The notes beneath the pieces were generated by a model. The model was not told the DNA's origin. It was given only the letters and a program-made list of their open reading frames with translations, and searched no databases. A stretch of 64,000 nucleotides of DNA from UBA1181 sp045113275 (lineage in GTDB: Bacteria; Bacteroidota; Bacteroidia; Bacteroidales; Paludibacteraceae), in NCBI GenBank assembly GCA_045113275.1, contig JBGUIU010000362.1:1-64000 (forward strand), in the 5' to 3' direction. Both the position numbers and the translations under genes were made by a program. Positions 22,621 through 32,617 of this stretch are shown piece by piece. How positions within the stretch are numbered: position 1 is the first letter of the stretch; each line of letters starts with the position of its first letter.

Positions 22621-25158
22621 ATGAAATATCTAAAATTATTGTTGTTTATATTTATCCTATCACCCGTTTCAAGTTATGCTGTTGAAACTGAAATATTCGG
22701 TATCGTCAGGGATTCTTCTACGAGGGAGACACTTCCGTATGTCTCTATCTATTTTAAAAATACGACACGGGGTACCATCACAGATATTTATGGTAAATAT
22801 ACAATCATAACGGAGGAACCTGGTGTCCTTGTGTTCTCTATGATGGGATATAAGGAGTACAGAGTAAATATTAAGGCTGATGGCGTCAGACGAAATATAA
22901 AGGTGAATCTGATACCAGATACTTATTCATTAAACGAAATTATAGTTAATCCTAAACGACAAAGGTATAAAAACAAAAATAATCCAGCTGTTGATTTAGT
23001 AAAGGAGATGATTGATCATAAGGAGTTGGCTAGTCCGCGCAATCATGATTTCTGTACGTATGATCAATATCAAAAGATAACGTATGCTTGGAATGAATTT
23101 GAGGAAAGAAAACATACGTTATTATCAAAGAAATTTGGATTCCTTTATGACCATACGGATACTTCACGATATGGAAAAAGCATTTTGCCTGTTGGCCTTC
23201 GTGAATGTATTTCAACCCGTTATTTTCTTAAAGAGAAAGAGAGAGAACGCACATTGATACGTGCGGAGAAAAATGTAGGAATTGATGAAATATTCCCTCA
23301 GGAAGGTGTGAAACGTACGATTGATGAAATGTTTAAGGAAGTTGATATATTTCGGAACGACATTGAATTGCTGACAAATCATTTTGTGAGTCCGCTGGCA
23401 AATATTGCGCCTTCATTTTACAAATATTTTATACTGGATACGTTGGTTGTTAATGGTGATTCATGTGTAAACTTGGCATTTACGCCAAGGACTACTGAAG
23501 CGTATGGATTTACGGGTAATTTATATGTATCATTGGATACGACAAGATTTATACATCATGCTCGTTTTAATATTCCGAAGGATATTAATTTGAATTTTGT
23601 GGAAAGCATGTATTTTGAACAGGATTTTTCAAGAGCTCCTGATGGAACACGCTTGATAAATCGTGATTTTGTCTGTGTCGAATTTTTTGCCCCTGCATTA
23701 CCTCGTGTGTATGGTGAGCGATTGAATACATATCAGAATTATGATTTTTCGCCTATTCAAGATATGACAGTTTTTGAACAACCTGCCACCGAAGTGGAAG
23801 CAACTGGGGCTGGACGCGTTTCGACTGCTGCATGGGATACATTACGTCATGTGGCTTTGCAACCGGAGGAACAAAGAATGGACTCTTTAATGGAACAATT
23901 GAAGTCTGTACGGGTTTTCAGGGCTGTTCATTCAATCTTAGATGTTTGTGTGAACAATTATCTTCCAACTAAAAAAGAGAATAGTCAGTTTGATTATGGA
24001 CCATTTTTCTCTACCATATCAACGAATCGATTGGAAGGCTTTCGCGTTCGCTTGGGTGGAGAAACAACAACGGCCTTCGACAAGCATTTCTTCCTAAATA
24101 CATATATTGCATATGGGTTTAAAGATAAGTTGCCGAAAGGAATGGCTATGTTGGAATATTCTTTCAATGATAAAAAGAAGTATCGTTTCGAGTATCCTAT
24201 TCATTCCATCCAATTCTTCGGGAAATATGATATCGGTAAGGTGGGAGAGAGTTTCGTCGGGTATGATAATATTCTGGCTTCATTATTCAGCCGTACGGAT
24301 GATCGAAATGCAATTTATCAAAAAGAAGCTGGTGTGATCTACCAAAATGAGTTTTATTCAGGTTTTTCATACGTATTCAGATTTTTACATAAAACATCGT
24401 ATTCTACATGGTTGACAGCATTCAATCGCTATAATGAAGATGGATCTTATACTTCTATTGATGATTATACGATGAATACATTTAAGTTGTCATTCCGTTA
24501 TTGCCCATCTGAAAAGTTCTATGAATCACGTCGTAATCGTTTTAATTTAAATAAGGAACGACCTGAGTTTATTCTTTCTCATACGTTTGGTATAAAAGGA
24601 TTTTTAGGTACTGATTATACTTACAATCGTACGGAAGCAAGTTTCCAAAAAAGATGTTGGCTGTCATATTTCGGGTATGTAGATCTATTTTTTAAAGCTT
24701 CTAAAGTGTGGAATGATGTTCCATACACATTGTTGGATGTCCCTGATGCTAGCTGTTCATACACTATAAAAAATCAAGCATTCTCTTTGTTGGATCCAGT
24801 GGAATTTGTATGTAATCAATCGTTGACATGGGATATTGCCTATTATTTAAATGGACTGATTTTAAATAGAGTGCCTGTCTTAAGAAAACTGCAGTTACGT
24901 GAGTTCGTGACTTTTAAAGGTGTATATGCAAAGTTATCGGATGAGTCAAATCCAATGCGAGCACAACATCTGGATGGTTTGTTTGTTTTCCCTTCCACAT
25001 CATATTCGTTTGACAAGGAACCTTATATGGAGGCTGGTGTTGGATTGGATAATGTGCTGAAATTGTTTAAATTAGAATATATTTGGAGATTGACGTATCG
25101 GGACCATGTGGACGTTCCTCGTCATGGCTTGCGTTTCGCTTTACATGTTGATTTTTAA
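22621..25158 (+). CDS. DUF5686 outer-membrane protein with carboxypeptidase-like regulatory domain
   Basis: An 845-residue protein. A signal peptide (to about residue 21) is followed by a carboxypeptidase regulatory-like beta-sandwich (about 23-110, IFGIVRDSSTRETLPYVSIYFKNT) and then the long DUF5686 region, which ends in amphipathic strands and an aromatic C-terminus (LRFALHVDF) typical of an outer-membrane barrel. The family is confined to Bacteroidota and has no settled function; a role in the outer membrane is inferred. It lies between rnz and a serine-hydrolase lipoprotein gene and is probably co-transcribed. Confidence 0.85.
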   Translation: MKYLKLLLFIFILSPVSSYAVETEIFGIVRDSSTRETLPYVSIYFKNTTRGTITDIYGKYTIITEEPGVLVFSMMGYKEYRVNIKADGVRRNIKVNLIPDTYSLNEIIVNPKRQRYKNKNNPAVDLVKEMIDHKELASPRNHDFCTYDQYQKITYAWNEFEERKHTLLSKKFGFLYDHTDTSRYGKSILPVGLRECISTRYFLKEKERERTLIRAEKNVGIDEIFPQEGVKRTIDEMFKEVDIFRNDIELLTNHFVSPLANIAPSFYKYFILDTLVVNGDSCVNLAFTPRTTEAYGFTGNLYVSLDTTRFIHHARFNIPKDINLNFVESMYFEQDFSRAPDGTRLINRDFVCVEFFAPALPRVYGERLNTYQNYDFSPIQDMTVFEQPATEVEATGAGRVSTAAWDTLRHVALQPEEQRMDSLMEQLKSVRVFRAVHSILDVCVNNYLPTKKENSQFDYGPFFSTISTNRLEGFRVRLGGETTTAFDKHFFLNTYIAYGFKDKLPKGMAMLEYSFNDKKKYRFEYPIHSIQFFGKYDIGKVGESFVGYDNILASLFSRTDDRNAIYQKEAGVIYQNEFYSGFSYVFRFLHKTSYSTWLTAFNRYNEDGSYTSIDDYTMNTFKLSFRYCPSEKFYESRRNRFNLNKERPEFILSHTFGIKGFLGTDYTYNRTEASFQKRCWLSYFGYVDLFFKASKVWNDVPYTLLDVPDASCSYTIKNQAFSLLDPVEFVCNQSLTWDIAYYLNGLILNRVPVLRKLQLREFVTFKGVYAKLSDESNPMRAQHLDGLFVFPSTSYSFDKEPYMEAGVGLDNVLKLFKLEYIWRLTYRDHVDVPRHGLRFALHVDF

Positions 25159-25162
25159 ACGA

Positions 25163-26392
25163 ATGAATATGAACGAATGGTGTAGAGGATGGATTCTTGG
25201 ACTGTTGTTTATTGTCTGCTCATGTGAGGGAGTGTCAAGTGATGTTGCTGATAGTAGAGAAGGTTTTGTGAATCCAATAGATACAACAATAATATATCAG
25301 ATTGATACGTTGGTTTATTCGACGATTTCTCGTGGGATTATTCCAGGTGCGGTAATCTCTGTTGTTCAGGACAGTACAGTTGTTTTCTCAAAAGCGTACG
25401 GGAATAGATCTTTGGTTCCTGAACGGACTATGATGACAGAGAATACAATCTTTGATCTTGCTTCGTTGAGTAAATGTATTGCAACAACTCTTGCTGTGAT
25501 GCAATTGATTGAGAAAAACCAACTAGCATTAGATGATAAGGTAAATCAGTATATTCCAGAATTTAAGCCATGGGTAAAAGGTGATTCTATTCAAGACATC
25601 ACGATTCAGGATTTGTTGACACACTCAAGTGGGTTGGATGCATATATCCGGAATGTGAAAAATTTGTATCGGATGGGATGTAACTCAGATTCTTTGATGC
25701 ATATAATTGCCACTAAGTCACGTCGTAATTTTAGACCAGGAACAAAATTTTCATATAGTTGTTTGAATTTTATAACTTTACAAAATATTGTACAACGCTT
25801 GACAGGTGAACGCTTGTGTGATTATGTACAGAAAAATATATTTGAAACGTTGGGATTGACACATACATGTTATTTTCCGAATGAGGTAGAGATCCCCGAT
25901 AGTTTAGAGATAGCTCCGACGGAGATTCTTCCACCAGACAGTATGCCTTTGATGGGTAGAACTCATGACCCATTGGCACGATTGCTCAATGGAGGCAATT
26001 CAGGGAATGCGGGTGTCTTTTCAGATGTGAGTGATCTTTCGGTGTTGTGTATGGCTATCATGAATGGAGGGGAGATTAAGGGCCGCAGGATTTTAAAAAG
26101 AGAGACGGTGGAACTGATGACAAAAATTCCTGAATCAAATGCGCCAACGGTGGGACGAGCCTTAGGGTGGGATGTGTCAAGTTCGCACTCTTTTATCTTA
26201 GGAGAATGTTTTCCTTTACATAAATGTATCTGTCATACAGGTTATACGGGAACTTCTATCGTAATGGATTTAGATGCACATGTGGCAGTGATTTTATTGA
26301 CCAACCGTGTACATCCCAAGGATAAAGGTTCTCTTAAATTCTTGAGAAGCGAATTATCAAATATTGTATCTCAGATGGTACACTTCAAATAG
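25163..26392 (+). CDS. Serine hydrolase lipoprotein (class C beta-lactamase/D-alanyl-D-alanine carboxypeptidase fold)
   Basis: A 409-residue lipoprotein: signal peptide MNMNEWCRGW ... IVCSC with lipidated Cys21. The catalytic SxxK motif is SLSK (101-104), and the KTG-equivalent is HTGYTG. The second motif, normally YSN or YSD, reads YSC (FSYSCLNF). The frame is open to 25106, overlapping the previous gene, but the lipoprotein signal begins at 25163, 4 bp after the DUF5686 stop, so I start there. Family members act on peptidoglycan peptides, esters or amides. The substrate here is unknown. It probably belongs to the rnz-DUF5686-receptor operon. Confidence 0.85.
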   Translation: MNMNEWCRGWILGLLFIVCSCEGVSSDVADSREGFVNPIDTTIIYQIDTLVYSTISRGIIPGAVISVVQDSTVVFSKAYGNRSLVPERTMMTENTIFDLASLSKCIATTLAVMQLIEKNQLALDDKVNQYIPEFKPWVKGDSIQDITIQDLLTHSSGLDAYIRNVKNLYRMGCNSDSLMHIIATKSRRNFRPGTKFSYSCLNFITLQNIVQRLTGERLCDYVQKNIFETLGLTHTCYFPNEVEIPDSLEIAPTEILPPDSMPLMGRTHDPLARLLNGGNSGNAGVFSDVSDLSVLCMAIMNGGEIKGRRILKRETVELMTKIPESNAPTVGRALGWDVSSSHSFILGECFPLHKCICHTGYTGTSIVMDLDAHVAVILLTNRVHPKDKGSLKFLRSELSNIVSQMVHFK

Positions 26393-26439
26393 ATAGCAGG
26401 TCGTTGCTGGCTCTTATGTTTAATTTAATACAATTATAG

Positions 26440-28455
26440 ATGAAAAAAGTATTTTGGTTTCTTGCTTTGTATTTAGTCCCTATTATTGTATATGCAGGTG
26501 AAAATGTGGAAGAGAGCGAATTAGACACTTTGGTAAATGGCTGTCAGGATGAAGAATTGTGTGTATGCTATTTTTATCAAATAGATAAAATGGTGAACAC
26601 GGGCCATCGTAGTCCGATAGGTATTAGCTCATTACCAACGACAGTAACGATTGTGAATAGCTCATTTATTGAAACGAATCAGCAGACATCTGTATTACCT
26701 CTTCTGAATGACTATGTACCAGGTTGTTTCTCAACATCGAGAGGTTTGATGGGGTATGGAGTAGCTGATGGGGCTGCTGGGGATATTTCTATTCGAGGTC
26801 TTCGTAGTGCTTCTGGACAAGTTATGGTGCTCATCGACGGAAACCCTCAGTATGATGGCTTTATGGGCCATCCGTGGGCCGATAGTTATCAGACGTACTG
26901 GGTGGATCATGTAGAAGTGCTTCGTGGTCCATCATCTATGATGTACGGATCAAATGCGATGGGAGGTGTCATTAATCTTATTTCGAAGAAACCAGAGGAG
27001 GAGGGCTGTAAAACATTTGTAAATGTGGGGTATGGATTATGTAACACTGTGCGTTCGGATGTAACCAATATGATCAATAAAAAGCGTTTTTCAAGTGTTA
27101 TTGGTGGATCATATAATAGGACGGATGGACATCGGAGTAAGATGGATTTCGGACAATATGGTGCGTTCGCTAAATTGAATTTTGATATTACAAAGAATTG
27201 GCAGGTAACCTCTCATGTGAATTTCACGCATTTTAATGCATCTCAGCCCGGTACATTAAGTGTACCATTGATAGATGCCGATCAAGGAGTGACGGAGGGA
27301 ATGACATCTTTTAATTTGAGCAATAAATATGAAAAAACATCTGGCTCAATTCGTTTTTTCTACAATTTTGGTCGTTTTTGGCTGAATGAAGGATATACGC
27401 TTGATCCATCAGATGATAATAAACGAAAGAAATATCGGATGGATATAAGAGATAGGTTGATGGGGGTCTCAGTACATCAACAGTTCCGTTTGTTTGACAA
27501 AAAAGACTTATTGACGGTTGGTGTGGATATGTTGCAGATGGGCGGAATCTATCAGCATGAGTATGTAGAAGGTGCTGATGCGTCGGATACTGAAGGACAT
27601 CATTATTTATCGTTGGCGCTCTATCTTTCTAGTATTAGAGTGGGTAATATCATTGTTAAAGATGATAGATTCGAGTATGAAATGGCAGGATATGTTGATT
27701 ATAAGAAGGGCATATCAAGATGGATGACAATTGATGCGGGCATCCGATGTGATCATCATTCCCTTATGAAAGCACAATGGGTTCCTCAGGGGGGCGTGTC
27801 ATTTCATCCTCATGATAGGATGAATATAAAGGCAGTCGTTAGCAGAGGAATTAAATTCCCATCGATAAAAGAAAAGTATTGGGGAAATGAAGCGAATCCA
27901 GATCTATCTACAGAGTCTGTGTGGGATTATGAATTGTTAGTAGAACAACGGAATATAAAGGATCGGTTATCTTATACGTTGAATCTGTTTTATATGGATG
28001 GGAAAGATTTAGTCGTATGTGTTCCTGAAAAAATAGATTATAAAACAACATATAAGAATATTAATACAGGGCAAATCAAAAATGTAGGCGTGGAGTTGAA
28101 GACTGTCTTTGATTTAAATAAGCGTTGGTCTCTTGATGCTAATTATAGTTACTTGTATATGAAGTATCCAATGATAGCTACGCCAGAACAAAAAATAAAC
28201 ATAGGAGCCCTGTTTTCGACATCACGGGGGAAGTTCCATACGGGGTTGAACTACATTCATAATTTACTTACAGCGATGGATCAGGGTACCAAAGCGTGTT
28301 ATTTGTTATGGCACATAAGAGGCGATTGGAAAGCAACTCGATGGCTAACGATATGGGCCAAAGGAGAGAACCTATTGAATCAATCCTACGAGGTGAATGC
28401 AGGTTATCCTATGCCTGGCGTCTCGGCAATGGCAGGCCTCAAGTTTAATTTCTGA
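26440..28455 (+). CDS. TonB-dependent outer-membrane receptor
   Basis: A 671-residue receptor with a signal peptide (MKKVFWFLALYLVPIIVYAG). A plug domain (about 55-185) contains GDISIRGLRSASGQVMVLIDG and VEVLRGPSSMMYGSNAMGG, and a 22-strand-type barrel ends in AMAGLKFNF, with the terminal Phe typical of outer-membrane proteins. The size and the lack of a carboxypeptidase-like N-terminal extension separate it from SusC proteins, and there is no SusD partner. It resembles siderophore, haem or cobalamin receptors, but the ligand cannot be read from sequence. It is preceded by the serine-hydrolase gene (47 bp). Confidence 0.9.
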   Translation: MKKVFWFLALYLVPIIVYAGENVEESELDTLVNGCQDEELCVCYFYQIDKMVNTGHRSPIGISSLPTTVTIVNSSFIETNQQTSVLPLLNDYVPGCFSTSRGLMGYGVADGAAGDISIRGLRSASGQVMVLIDGNPQYDGFMGHPWADSYQTYWVDHVEVLRGPSSMMYGSNAMGGVINLISKKPEEEGCKTFVNVGYGLCNTVRSDVTNMINKKRFSSVIGGSYNRTDGHRSKMDFGQYGAFAKLNFDITKNWQVTSHVNFTHFNASQPGTLSVPLIDADQGVTEGMTSFNLSNKYEKTSGSIRFFYNFGRFWLNEGYTLDPSDDNKRKKYRMDIRDRLMGVSVHQQFRLFDKKDLLTVGVDMLQMGGIYQHEYVEGADASDTEGHHYLSLALYLSSIRVGNIIVKDDRFEYEMAGYVDYKKGISRWMTIDAGIRCDHHSLMKAQWVPQGGVSFHPHDRMNIKAVVSRGIKFPSIKEKYWGNEANPDLSTESVWDYELLVEQRNIKDRLSYTLNLFYMDGKDLVVCVPEKIDYKTTYKNINTGQIKNVGVELKTVFDLNKRWSLDANYSYLYMKYPMIATPEQKINIGALFSTSRGKFHTGLNYIHNLLTAMDQGTKACYLLWHIRGDWKATRWLTIWAKGENLLNQSYEVNAGYPMPGVSAMAGLKFNF

Positions 28456-28496
28456 TTGAATGAAGTTTAAAATGCTAAGATATTTTATGAAATATG

Positions 28497-28504
28497 TATC
28501 TTTG
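28497..28504 (+). promoter_or_regulatory. -7 box of the SDR gene promoter
   Basis: TATCTTTG, a good TAnnTTTG match without a clear -33 TTTG. The implied leader is about 100 nt and carries a small hairpin GGTGAA-N6-TTCACC (28574-28591) close to the start codon. Confidence 0.45.
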
Positions 28505-28610
28505 CGTGATTTTATAAAGATGGGCTCTGTAAATTCAAAATTTATATCCCACACATACTTTTTATTTTAAAATGGTGAAGATAGATTCACCTTAAATGTA
28601 TAAATGCTTT

Positions 28611-29342
28611 ATGAGAACATTAAAAGGAAAATGGGCACTCATAACAGGTGCCAACAGAGGATTGGGATTGAGAATTGCTAGATTTATGGCTTCTCAAGGA
28701 TGTAATTTGATATTACATAGTCGTGATTTATCTCACACAGAATCTATTTACGAAGAAGTTACTTCGATGGGCGTTAGCGCATATTGTGTGGCGGCAGAAT
28801 TGTCGAGACCAGAAGAGGTGCAATCCATGATTAATGTGATATTCATGAAAGGAACTCAAGTGGATATCCTGTTTAATGATGCGGCTGTTCAGATTGCATA
28901 TCGTACAGAGTATTTTCAAACGCCTGTGGAAGACTATACACAAAGTTTTATGATTAATACAATTGCTCCGATGATGTTATGTTATGCCTTTATGCCACCA
29001 ATGATAAAACGTGGTTTTGGACGTATCATAAACACAACAAGTGGTATTCAAAATGAACCTCAACAAGCAGGATATTCAGCCAGTAAGGCTGCATTGGATA
29101 AGGTGACAAAGGATTTGGGTACTACAGTGGAAGGAACTGATGTGATGATTAATCTGGTAGATCCAGGATGGTGTCGGACAGATCTAGGAGGTCCTAAGGC
29201 ACCTAATGACCCTGATTCTGTTATCCCTGGCATGGTATTAGGAGCATTTGCAGATGATAAAAAGAGTGGTCGTTGGATCAGCGCCCAGGACTATGCTGGA
29301 ATGACGTTGGAAGACGCCTTGAAAAAGTTTGAAGGGAAGTGA
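28611..29342 (+). CDS. Short-chain dehydrogenase/reductase
   Basis: A 243-residue classical SDR. The cofactor loop is TGANRGLG near residue 12, and the catalytic Tyr-Lys pair is YSASK. The usual NNAG motif is FNDAAVQ here. The frame opens at 28596, but MRTLKGKWALITGAN at 28611 fits the family N-terminus. The enzyme should be a cytoplasmic NAD(P)-dependent oxidoreductase. Its substrate cannot be inferred because it stands alone. Confidence 0.88.
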   Translation: MRTLKGKWALITGANRGLGLRIARFMASQGCNLILHSRDLSHTESIYEEVTSMGVSAYCVAAELSRPEEVQSMINVIFMKGTQVDILFNDAAVQIAYRTEYFQTPVEDYTQSFMINTIAPMMLCYAFMPPMIKRGFGRIINTTSGIQNEPQQAGYSASKAALDKVTKDLGTTVEGTDVMINLVDPGWCRTDLGGPKAPNDPDSVIPGMVLGAFADDKKSGRWISAQDYAGMTLEDALKKFEGK

Positions 29343-29386
29343 TATAGTTAATTATGATAAATGGTGGAGGTTATTCCTCTGCCATT

Positions 29387-30091
29387 TTATGCTTGTACTT
29401 GCATGCTACTGATTGCAACTGCAAATAATAACGTAGTAAGCGTAAGGATAATTAATCGAATATCTCTTTTTACATAACCAGTTGGTGTGGTGTCATATCT
29501 CTTGAATGAGGAAGATTCTTTCCTTAGATACTTGTCGGATATTTTACTATAAAGGAAATAACATCCGAACGCAATGGCCGAACCTAATATGATACCAAAG
29601 AGAATGTCGAAAGGAAAATGTACTCCTAAGTAAATACGTGAGTAAGAGCATAGAATAGCCCATCCGATGGACATGAATGTGTAAGGTTTATATCGGAAAA
29701 GTAAAGAACTGAAGATGGCGAATCCAAAGCAGTTGGCTGCATGAGAGGATGGAAATCCGAAAGCGCCTCCTTTGTAATTGTAAACATAAGTAAGAAGTGA
29801 TTCAATTAATGGATCGTGACTCGGTCTTGGTCGTGCAATCAAAGGTTTCAGAATAGAGGAACTTATTTGATCACAAAGAAGGATGAGCAGAATGAAAAAG
29901 CCGATGATAGCAAATGCTTCTTTTCGCTTGTTCTTTCCTATAACATAAAAAAACAATGCTAGAACAGGAAACCAGATGAATAAGTTTTGGGAGATTGTCC
30001 AAAAGAAAAAATCACTATGGATTGTATGATGTTCCCCTATGTTAAGGAGTATCATTACCTCATGGTCAAATGATTGTAGTATTTCTATCAT
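29387..30091 (-). CDS. PAP2 family membrane phosphatase
   Basis: A 234-residue integral membrane phosphatase with the three acid-phosphatase motifs: KPLIARPRP, FPSSHAANCFG (PSxH form) and SRIYLGVHFPFDI. There are about five to six transmembrane segments. Family members dephosphorylate undecaprenyl diphosphate, phosphatidylglycerol phosphate or lipid A. The frame is open to 30256 but would overlap trkA. MIEILQSFDHEV at 30091 is the usual N-terminus and lies 23 nt after a full promoter, which decides the start. Confidence 0.88.
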   Translation of the reverse strand: MIEILQSFDHEVMILLNIGEHHTIHSDFFFWTISQNLFIWFPVLALFFYVIGKNKRKEAFAIIGFFILLILLCDQISSSILKPLIARPRPSHDPLIESLLTYVYNYKGGAFGFPSSHAANCFGFAIFSSLLFRYKPYTFMSIGWAILCSYSRIYLGVHFPFDILFGIILGSAIAFGCYFLYSKISDKYLRKESSSFKRYDTTPTGYVKRDIRLIILTLTTLLFAVAISSMQVQA

Positions 30092-30113
30092 CCTTTCGTA
30101 TGAATTTTTTTGA

Positions 30114-30145
30114 CAAAGGTAAGTTGATAGTCGCAAATTAACAAA
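30114..30145 (-). promoter_or_regulatory. Bacteroides-type promoter of the PAP2 gene
   Basis: Minus strand: TTTG (30142-30145), 20-bp spacer, TACCTTTG (30114-30121). It is placed just upstream of 30091 and divergent from trkA, whose own -7 box is probably TATTTTTG at 30154-30161. Confidence 0.65.
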
Positions 30146-30184
30146 AGTTACACTATTTTTGTAGATGAAAAAAGCTAATATAAT

Positions 30185-31516
30185 ATGAAAATTGTTATTG
30201 CAGGAGCCGGAGAAGTCGGCACACATTTGGCAAAGATGCTTTCTAGAGAAAATCACGATATTGTTGTGATCGAAGAGGATAGAGAGAAAGTACAGAATAT
30301 AGAGAAATTATATGATTTGATTGCTGTACAAGGAATTTGTACGGCTCTTCAGGATTTAAAGGAAGCAGGCACAAAAGATGCAGATTTGTTTATTGGCGTA
30401 ACACCTATAGAGAGTCGAAATATCACATCCTGTATTTTAGCTCATAAATTAGGTGCCAAAAAAACAGTGGCACGTATCAATAATTATGAATACCTACTTG
30501 AAGAGAATCAAAAGTTTTTTAATGATTTAGGTATAGATGCTTTGATTTATCCTGAATTATTGGCAGCTAAGGAGATAACTGCCTCTATCAAAATGAATTG
30601 GGTGAGACAATGGATGGAGTTTTCGAATGGTGCATTGACGTTGATTGGTATGAAGATTAGGGCGAATGCACCTATCATCAATCAGAAGTTGATGAACCTG
30701 AAAAATAGTGAGTTCTATCGTGTCGTTTCTATTCGTAGGAATTCCGAGACCATCATTCCTAAAGGTGCTGATGAGATAAAAGCGAATGATATTGTATATT
30801 TTATTACTACAAAGGATTACATTCCAGATGTGCGGAAGCAAGCTGGAAAGGAAGTGATTCAGGTAAAAGATCTAATGATCGTAGGGGGTGGTAATATAAC
30901 AATGAAGACTATTCAGAGTATGCCAGATAATATGGATGTGAAGGTTTTGGAAAAAGATAAGCAGAAGGTAAATGCTCTTATGGAAAAAACCGATAATGCT
31001 ATGATTATCAACGTGGATACTAGTGATTTGGACATTCTGAGAGATGAGAATATAGAAGACATGGATGCTTTTGTGGCCTTGTCAGATAACTCTGAGACCA
31101 ACATATTGGCATGTATTGCAGCAAAACGATTTGGCTTGAAAAAAACAATTGCTGAAATTGAGAATGTTGATTATATCCAATTGGCAGAGAGTTTGGATAT
31201 CGGTACGGTGATTAATAAAAAATTGTTGGCCGCTAGTTATATCTATCAATATACCCTTGATGCAGATGTGCACAATGTGAAGTGTTTGACGCATGTAGAT
31301 GCCGAGGTGGTTGAATTGACACCAAAAGAAGGATCGCAGATAACCAAAGGTAAGATTATGGATGTAAAACTGCCGAATGATATCTTTATTGGTGGTGTGA
31401 TTAGAAATGGAGAGGGATTCATTGCCAATGGACAGACTCATATTCAGGCAGGAGATGATGTGATAGTCTTCTGTTCTGCTGCTAGTTTCCATAAGTTGGA
31501 TGGCTTGTTTAATTGA
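30185..31516 (+). CDS. trkA: Trk system potassium uptake regulatory subunit TrkA
   Basis: A 443-residue cytoplasmic protein built from two RCK units. Each has a Rossmann NAD-binding domain (MKIVIAGAGEVGTHLAKML at 1-19, and MIVGGGNITMKTIQ near 237-250) followed by a C-terminal ligand-binding lobe. TrkA gates the membrane potassium channel TrkH in response to nucleotides. No trkH is present next to it: the next gene is an SMP-30 lipoprotein 37 bp on, so the partner must be elsewhere in the genome. Confidence 0.92.
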   Translation: MKIVIAGAGEVGTHLAKMLSRENHDIVVIEEDREKVQNIEKLYDLIAVQGICTALQDLKEAGTKDADLFIGVTPIESRNITSCILAHKLGAKKTVARINNYEYLLEENQKFFNDLGIDALIYPELLAAKEITASIKMNWVRQWMEFSNGALTLIGMKIRANAPIINQKLMNLKNSEFYRVVSIRRNSETIIPKGADEIKANDIVYFITTKDYIPDVRKQAGKEVIQVKDLMIVGGGNITMKTIQSMPDNMDVKVLEKDKQKVNALMEKTDNAMIINVDTSDLDILRDENIEDMDAFVALSDNSETNILACIAAKRFGLKKTIAEIENVDYIQLAESLDIGTVINKKLLAASYIYQYTLDADVHNVKCLTHVDAEVVELTPKEGSQITKGKIMDVKLPNDIFIGGVIRNGEGFIANGQTHIQAGDDVIVFCSAASFHKLDGLFN

Positions 31517-31553
31517 TATAATAGAATTTGTTAAATGTTTCCACTAAATTTTT

Positions 31554-32543
31554 ATGTATAAGTATAAAACGTTGGTTTGGCTTTTGTTCCTGATGGGAAT
31601 GGTTTCTTCATGTCAAACAGATTCAAAGAAAAAAGAGGACGCAATAAGTATGAATGTTTTAAAGGAGAATGAGTGTCGTATCGTCGTAGATGATGTGATG
31701 CAAGTAGGAGAGGGGGCAATATGGGATTATAAATATCATCGTCTTTTGTGGATTGATACCCAGGGGAAATTGATGATATATACCCCTCAAGATGGAATGA
31801 ATAGAGTTATAAAGTTGGATCGTATGATTGGTACGGTAGTTCCGTATAAACAAGATACTGTATTGGTTGGTTTAGAGGATGGTGTTTATGAGATGAGTTT
31901 GATATCTGAGCAGTTGACACTGATAGCAGATCCGGAAGGAAGAGAGGCAGGAAACCGTTACAATGATGGGAAATGTGATTCCATGGGACGATTGTGGATT
32001 GGTTCGATGGATGCCAATTGTACACCAAAGAAAGCTAATTTCTTCAAAGTCAATTGTGATGGGTCTTCAGAAAAGATATTGGATTCTGTCACGATATCGA
32101 ATGGTGTAATATGGTCTCCAGAGTGTACAAAGATGTATTACCATGATTCTCCTACCGCTAAAATCACAGTTTTTGATTTTAATGTTAAAGAGGGATCCGT
32201 AATGAATCGGAAAGAGATCGTTTCGTTGCCCGTCGATATGGGTACTCCGGATGGAAACTGTATGGATGAGGAAGGTATGCTATGGGTTGCTAATTGGGGT
32301 GCCGCTTGTGTGACACGTTGGAACCCACAGACAGGTGAATTATTGAAAAAAATAGATGTTCCCGCATTAAATGTAGCCTCTGTTGCATTTGGAGGGGACG
32401 ATATGGATCTGTTGTTTATCACAACAGCCTCTTTGTATATGCCAGAAGATAAAGGATGCAATTATCCTGATGCAGGAAAACTATTCGTGGTTAAGCCTGG
32501 TGTAAAAGGATTGAAATGTAATTATTGGAAATGTGGTCAATAA
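31554..32543 (+). CDS. SMP-30/gluconolactonase-like lipoprotein
   Basis: A 329-residue lipoprotein (lipobox VSSC, lipidated Cys20). The mature part is a six-bladed propeller of the SMP-30/gluconolactonase/LRE family: GEGAIWDYKYHRLLWIDT at the start, NRYNDGKCDSMGRLWIGSMD in the middle, SNGVIWSPECTKMYYHDS and GTPDGNCMDEEGMLWVANW, with the acidic metal site Glu, Asn and Asp residues. Members hydrolyse sugar lactones or other esters. It is possibly co-transcribed with trkA, although no functional link is apparent. Confidence 0.85.
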   Translation: MYKYKTLVWLLFLMGMVSSCQTDSKKKEDAISMNVLKENECRIVVDDVMQVGEGAIWDYKYHRLLWIDTQGKLMIYTPQDGMNRVIKLDRMIGTVVPYKQDTVLVGLEDGVYEMSLISEQLTLIADPEGREAGNRYNDGKCDSMGRLWIGSMDANCTPKKANFFKVNCDGSSEKILDSVTISNGVIWSPECTKMYYHDSPTAKITVFDFNVKEGSVMNRKEIVSLPVDMGTPDGNCMDEEGMLWVANWGAACVTRWNPQTGELLKKIDVPALNVASVAFGGDDMDLLFITTASLYMPEDKGCNYPDAGKLFVVKPGVKGLKCNYWKCGQ

Positions 32544-32548
32544 AAAAC

Positions 32549-32603
32549 ACACATTCTTCTATCTGTTTGTGCCTGTAAGTACAGATTAGATAGAAGAATG
32601 TGT
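32549..32603. terminator. Bidirectional terminator between converging genes
   Basis: Perfect 16-bp stem (32549-32564 with 32588-32603), 5 bp after the SMP-30 stop and 15 bp from the stop of the lipoprotein gene on the other strand. It is flanked by A runs upstream and TTT downstream, so it can act in both directions. Confidence 0.8.
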
Positions 32604-32617
32604 TTGATATACTTAAT

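Noticed and set aside
30092..30256. N-terminal extension of the PAP2 phosphatase
   Set aside because: It would overlap the start of trkA and lie upstream of a full promoter at 30114-30145; the family N-terminus starts at 30091.
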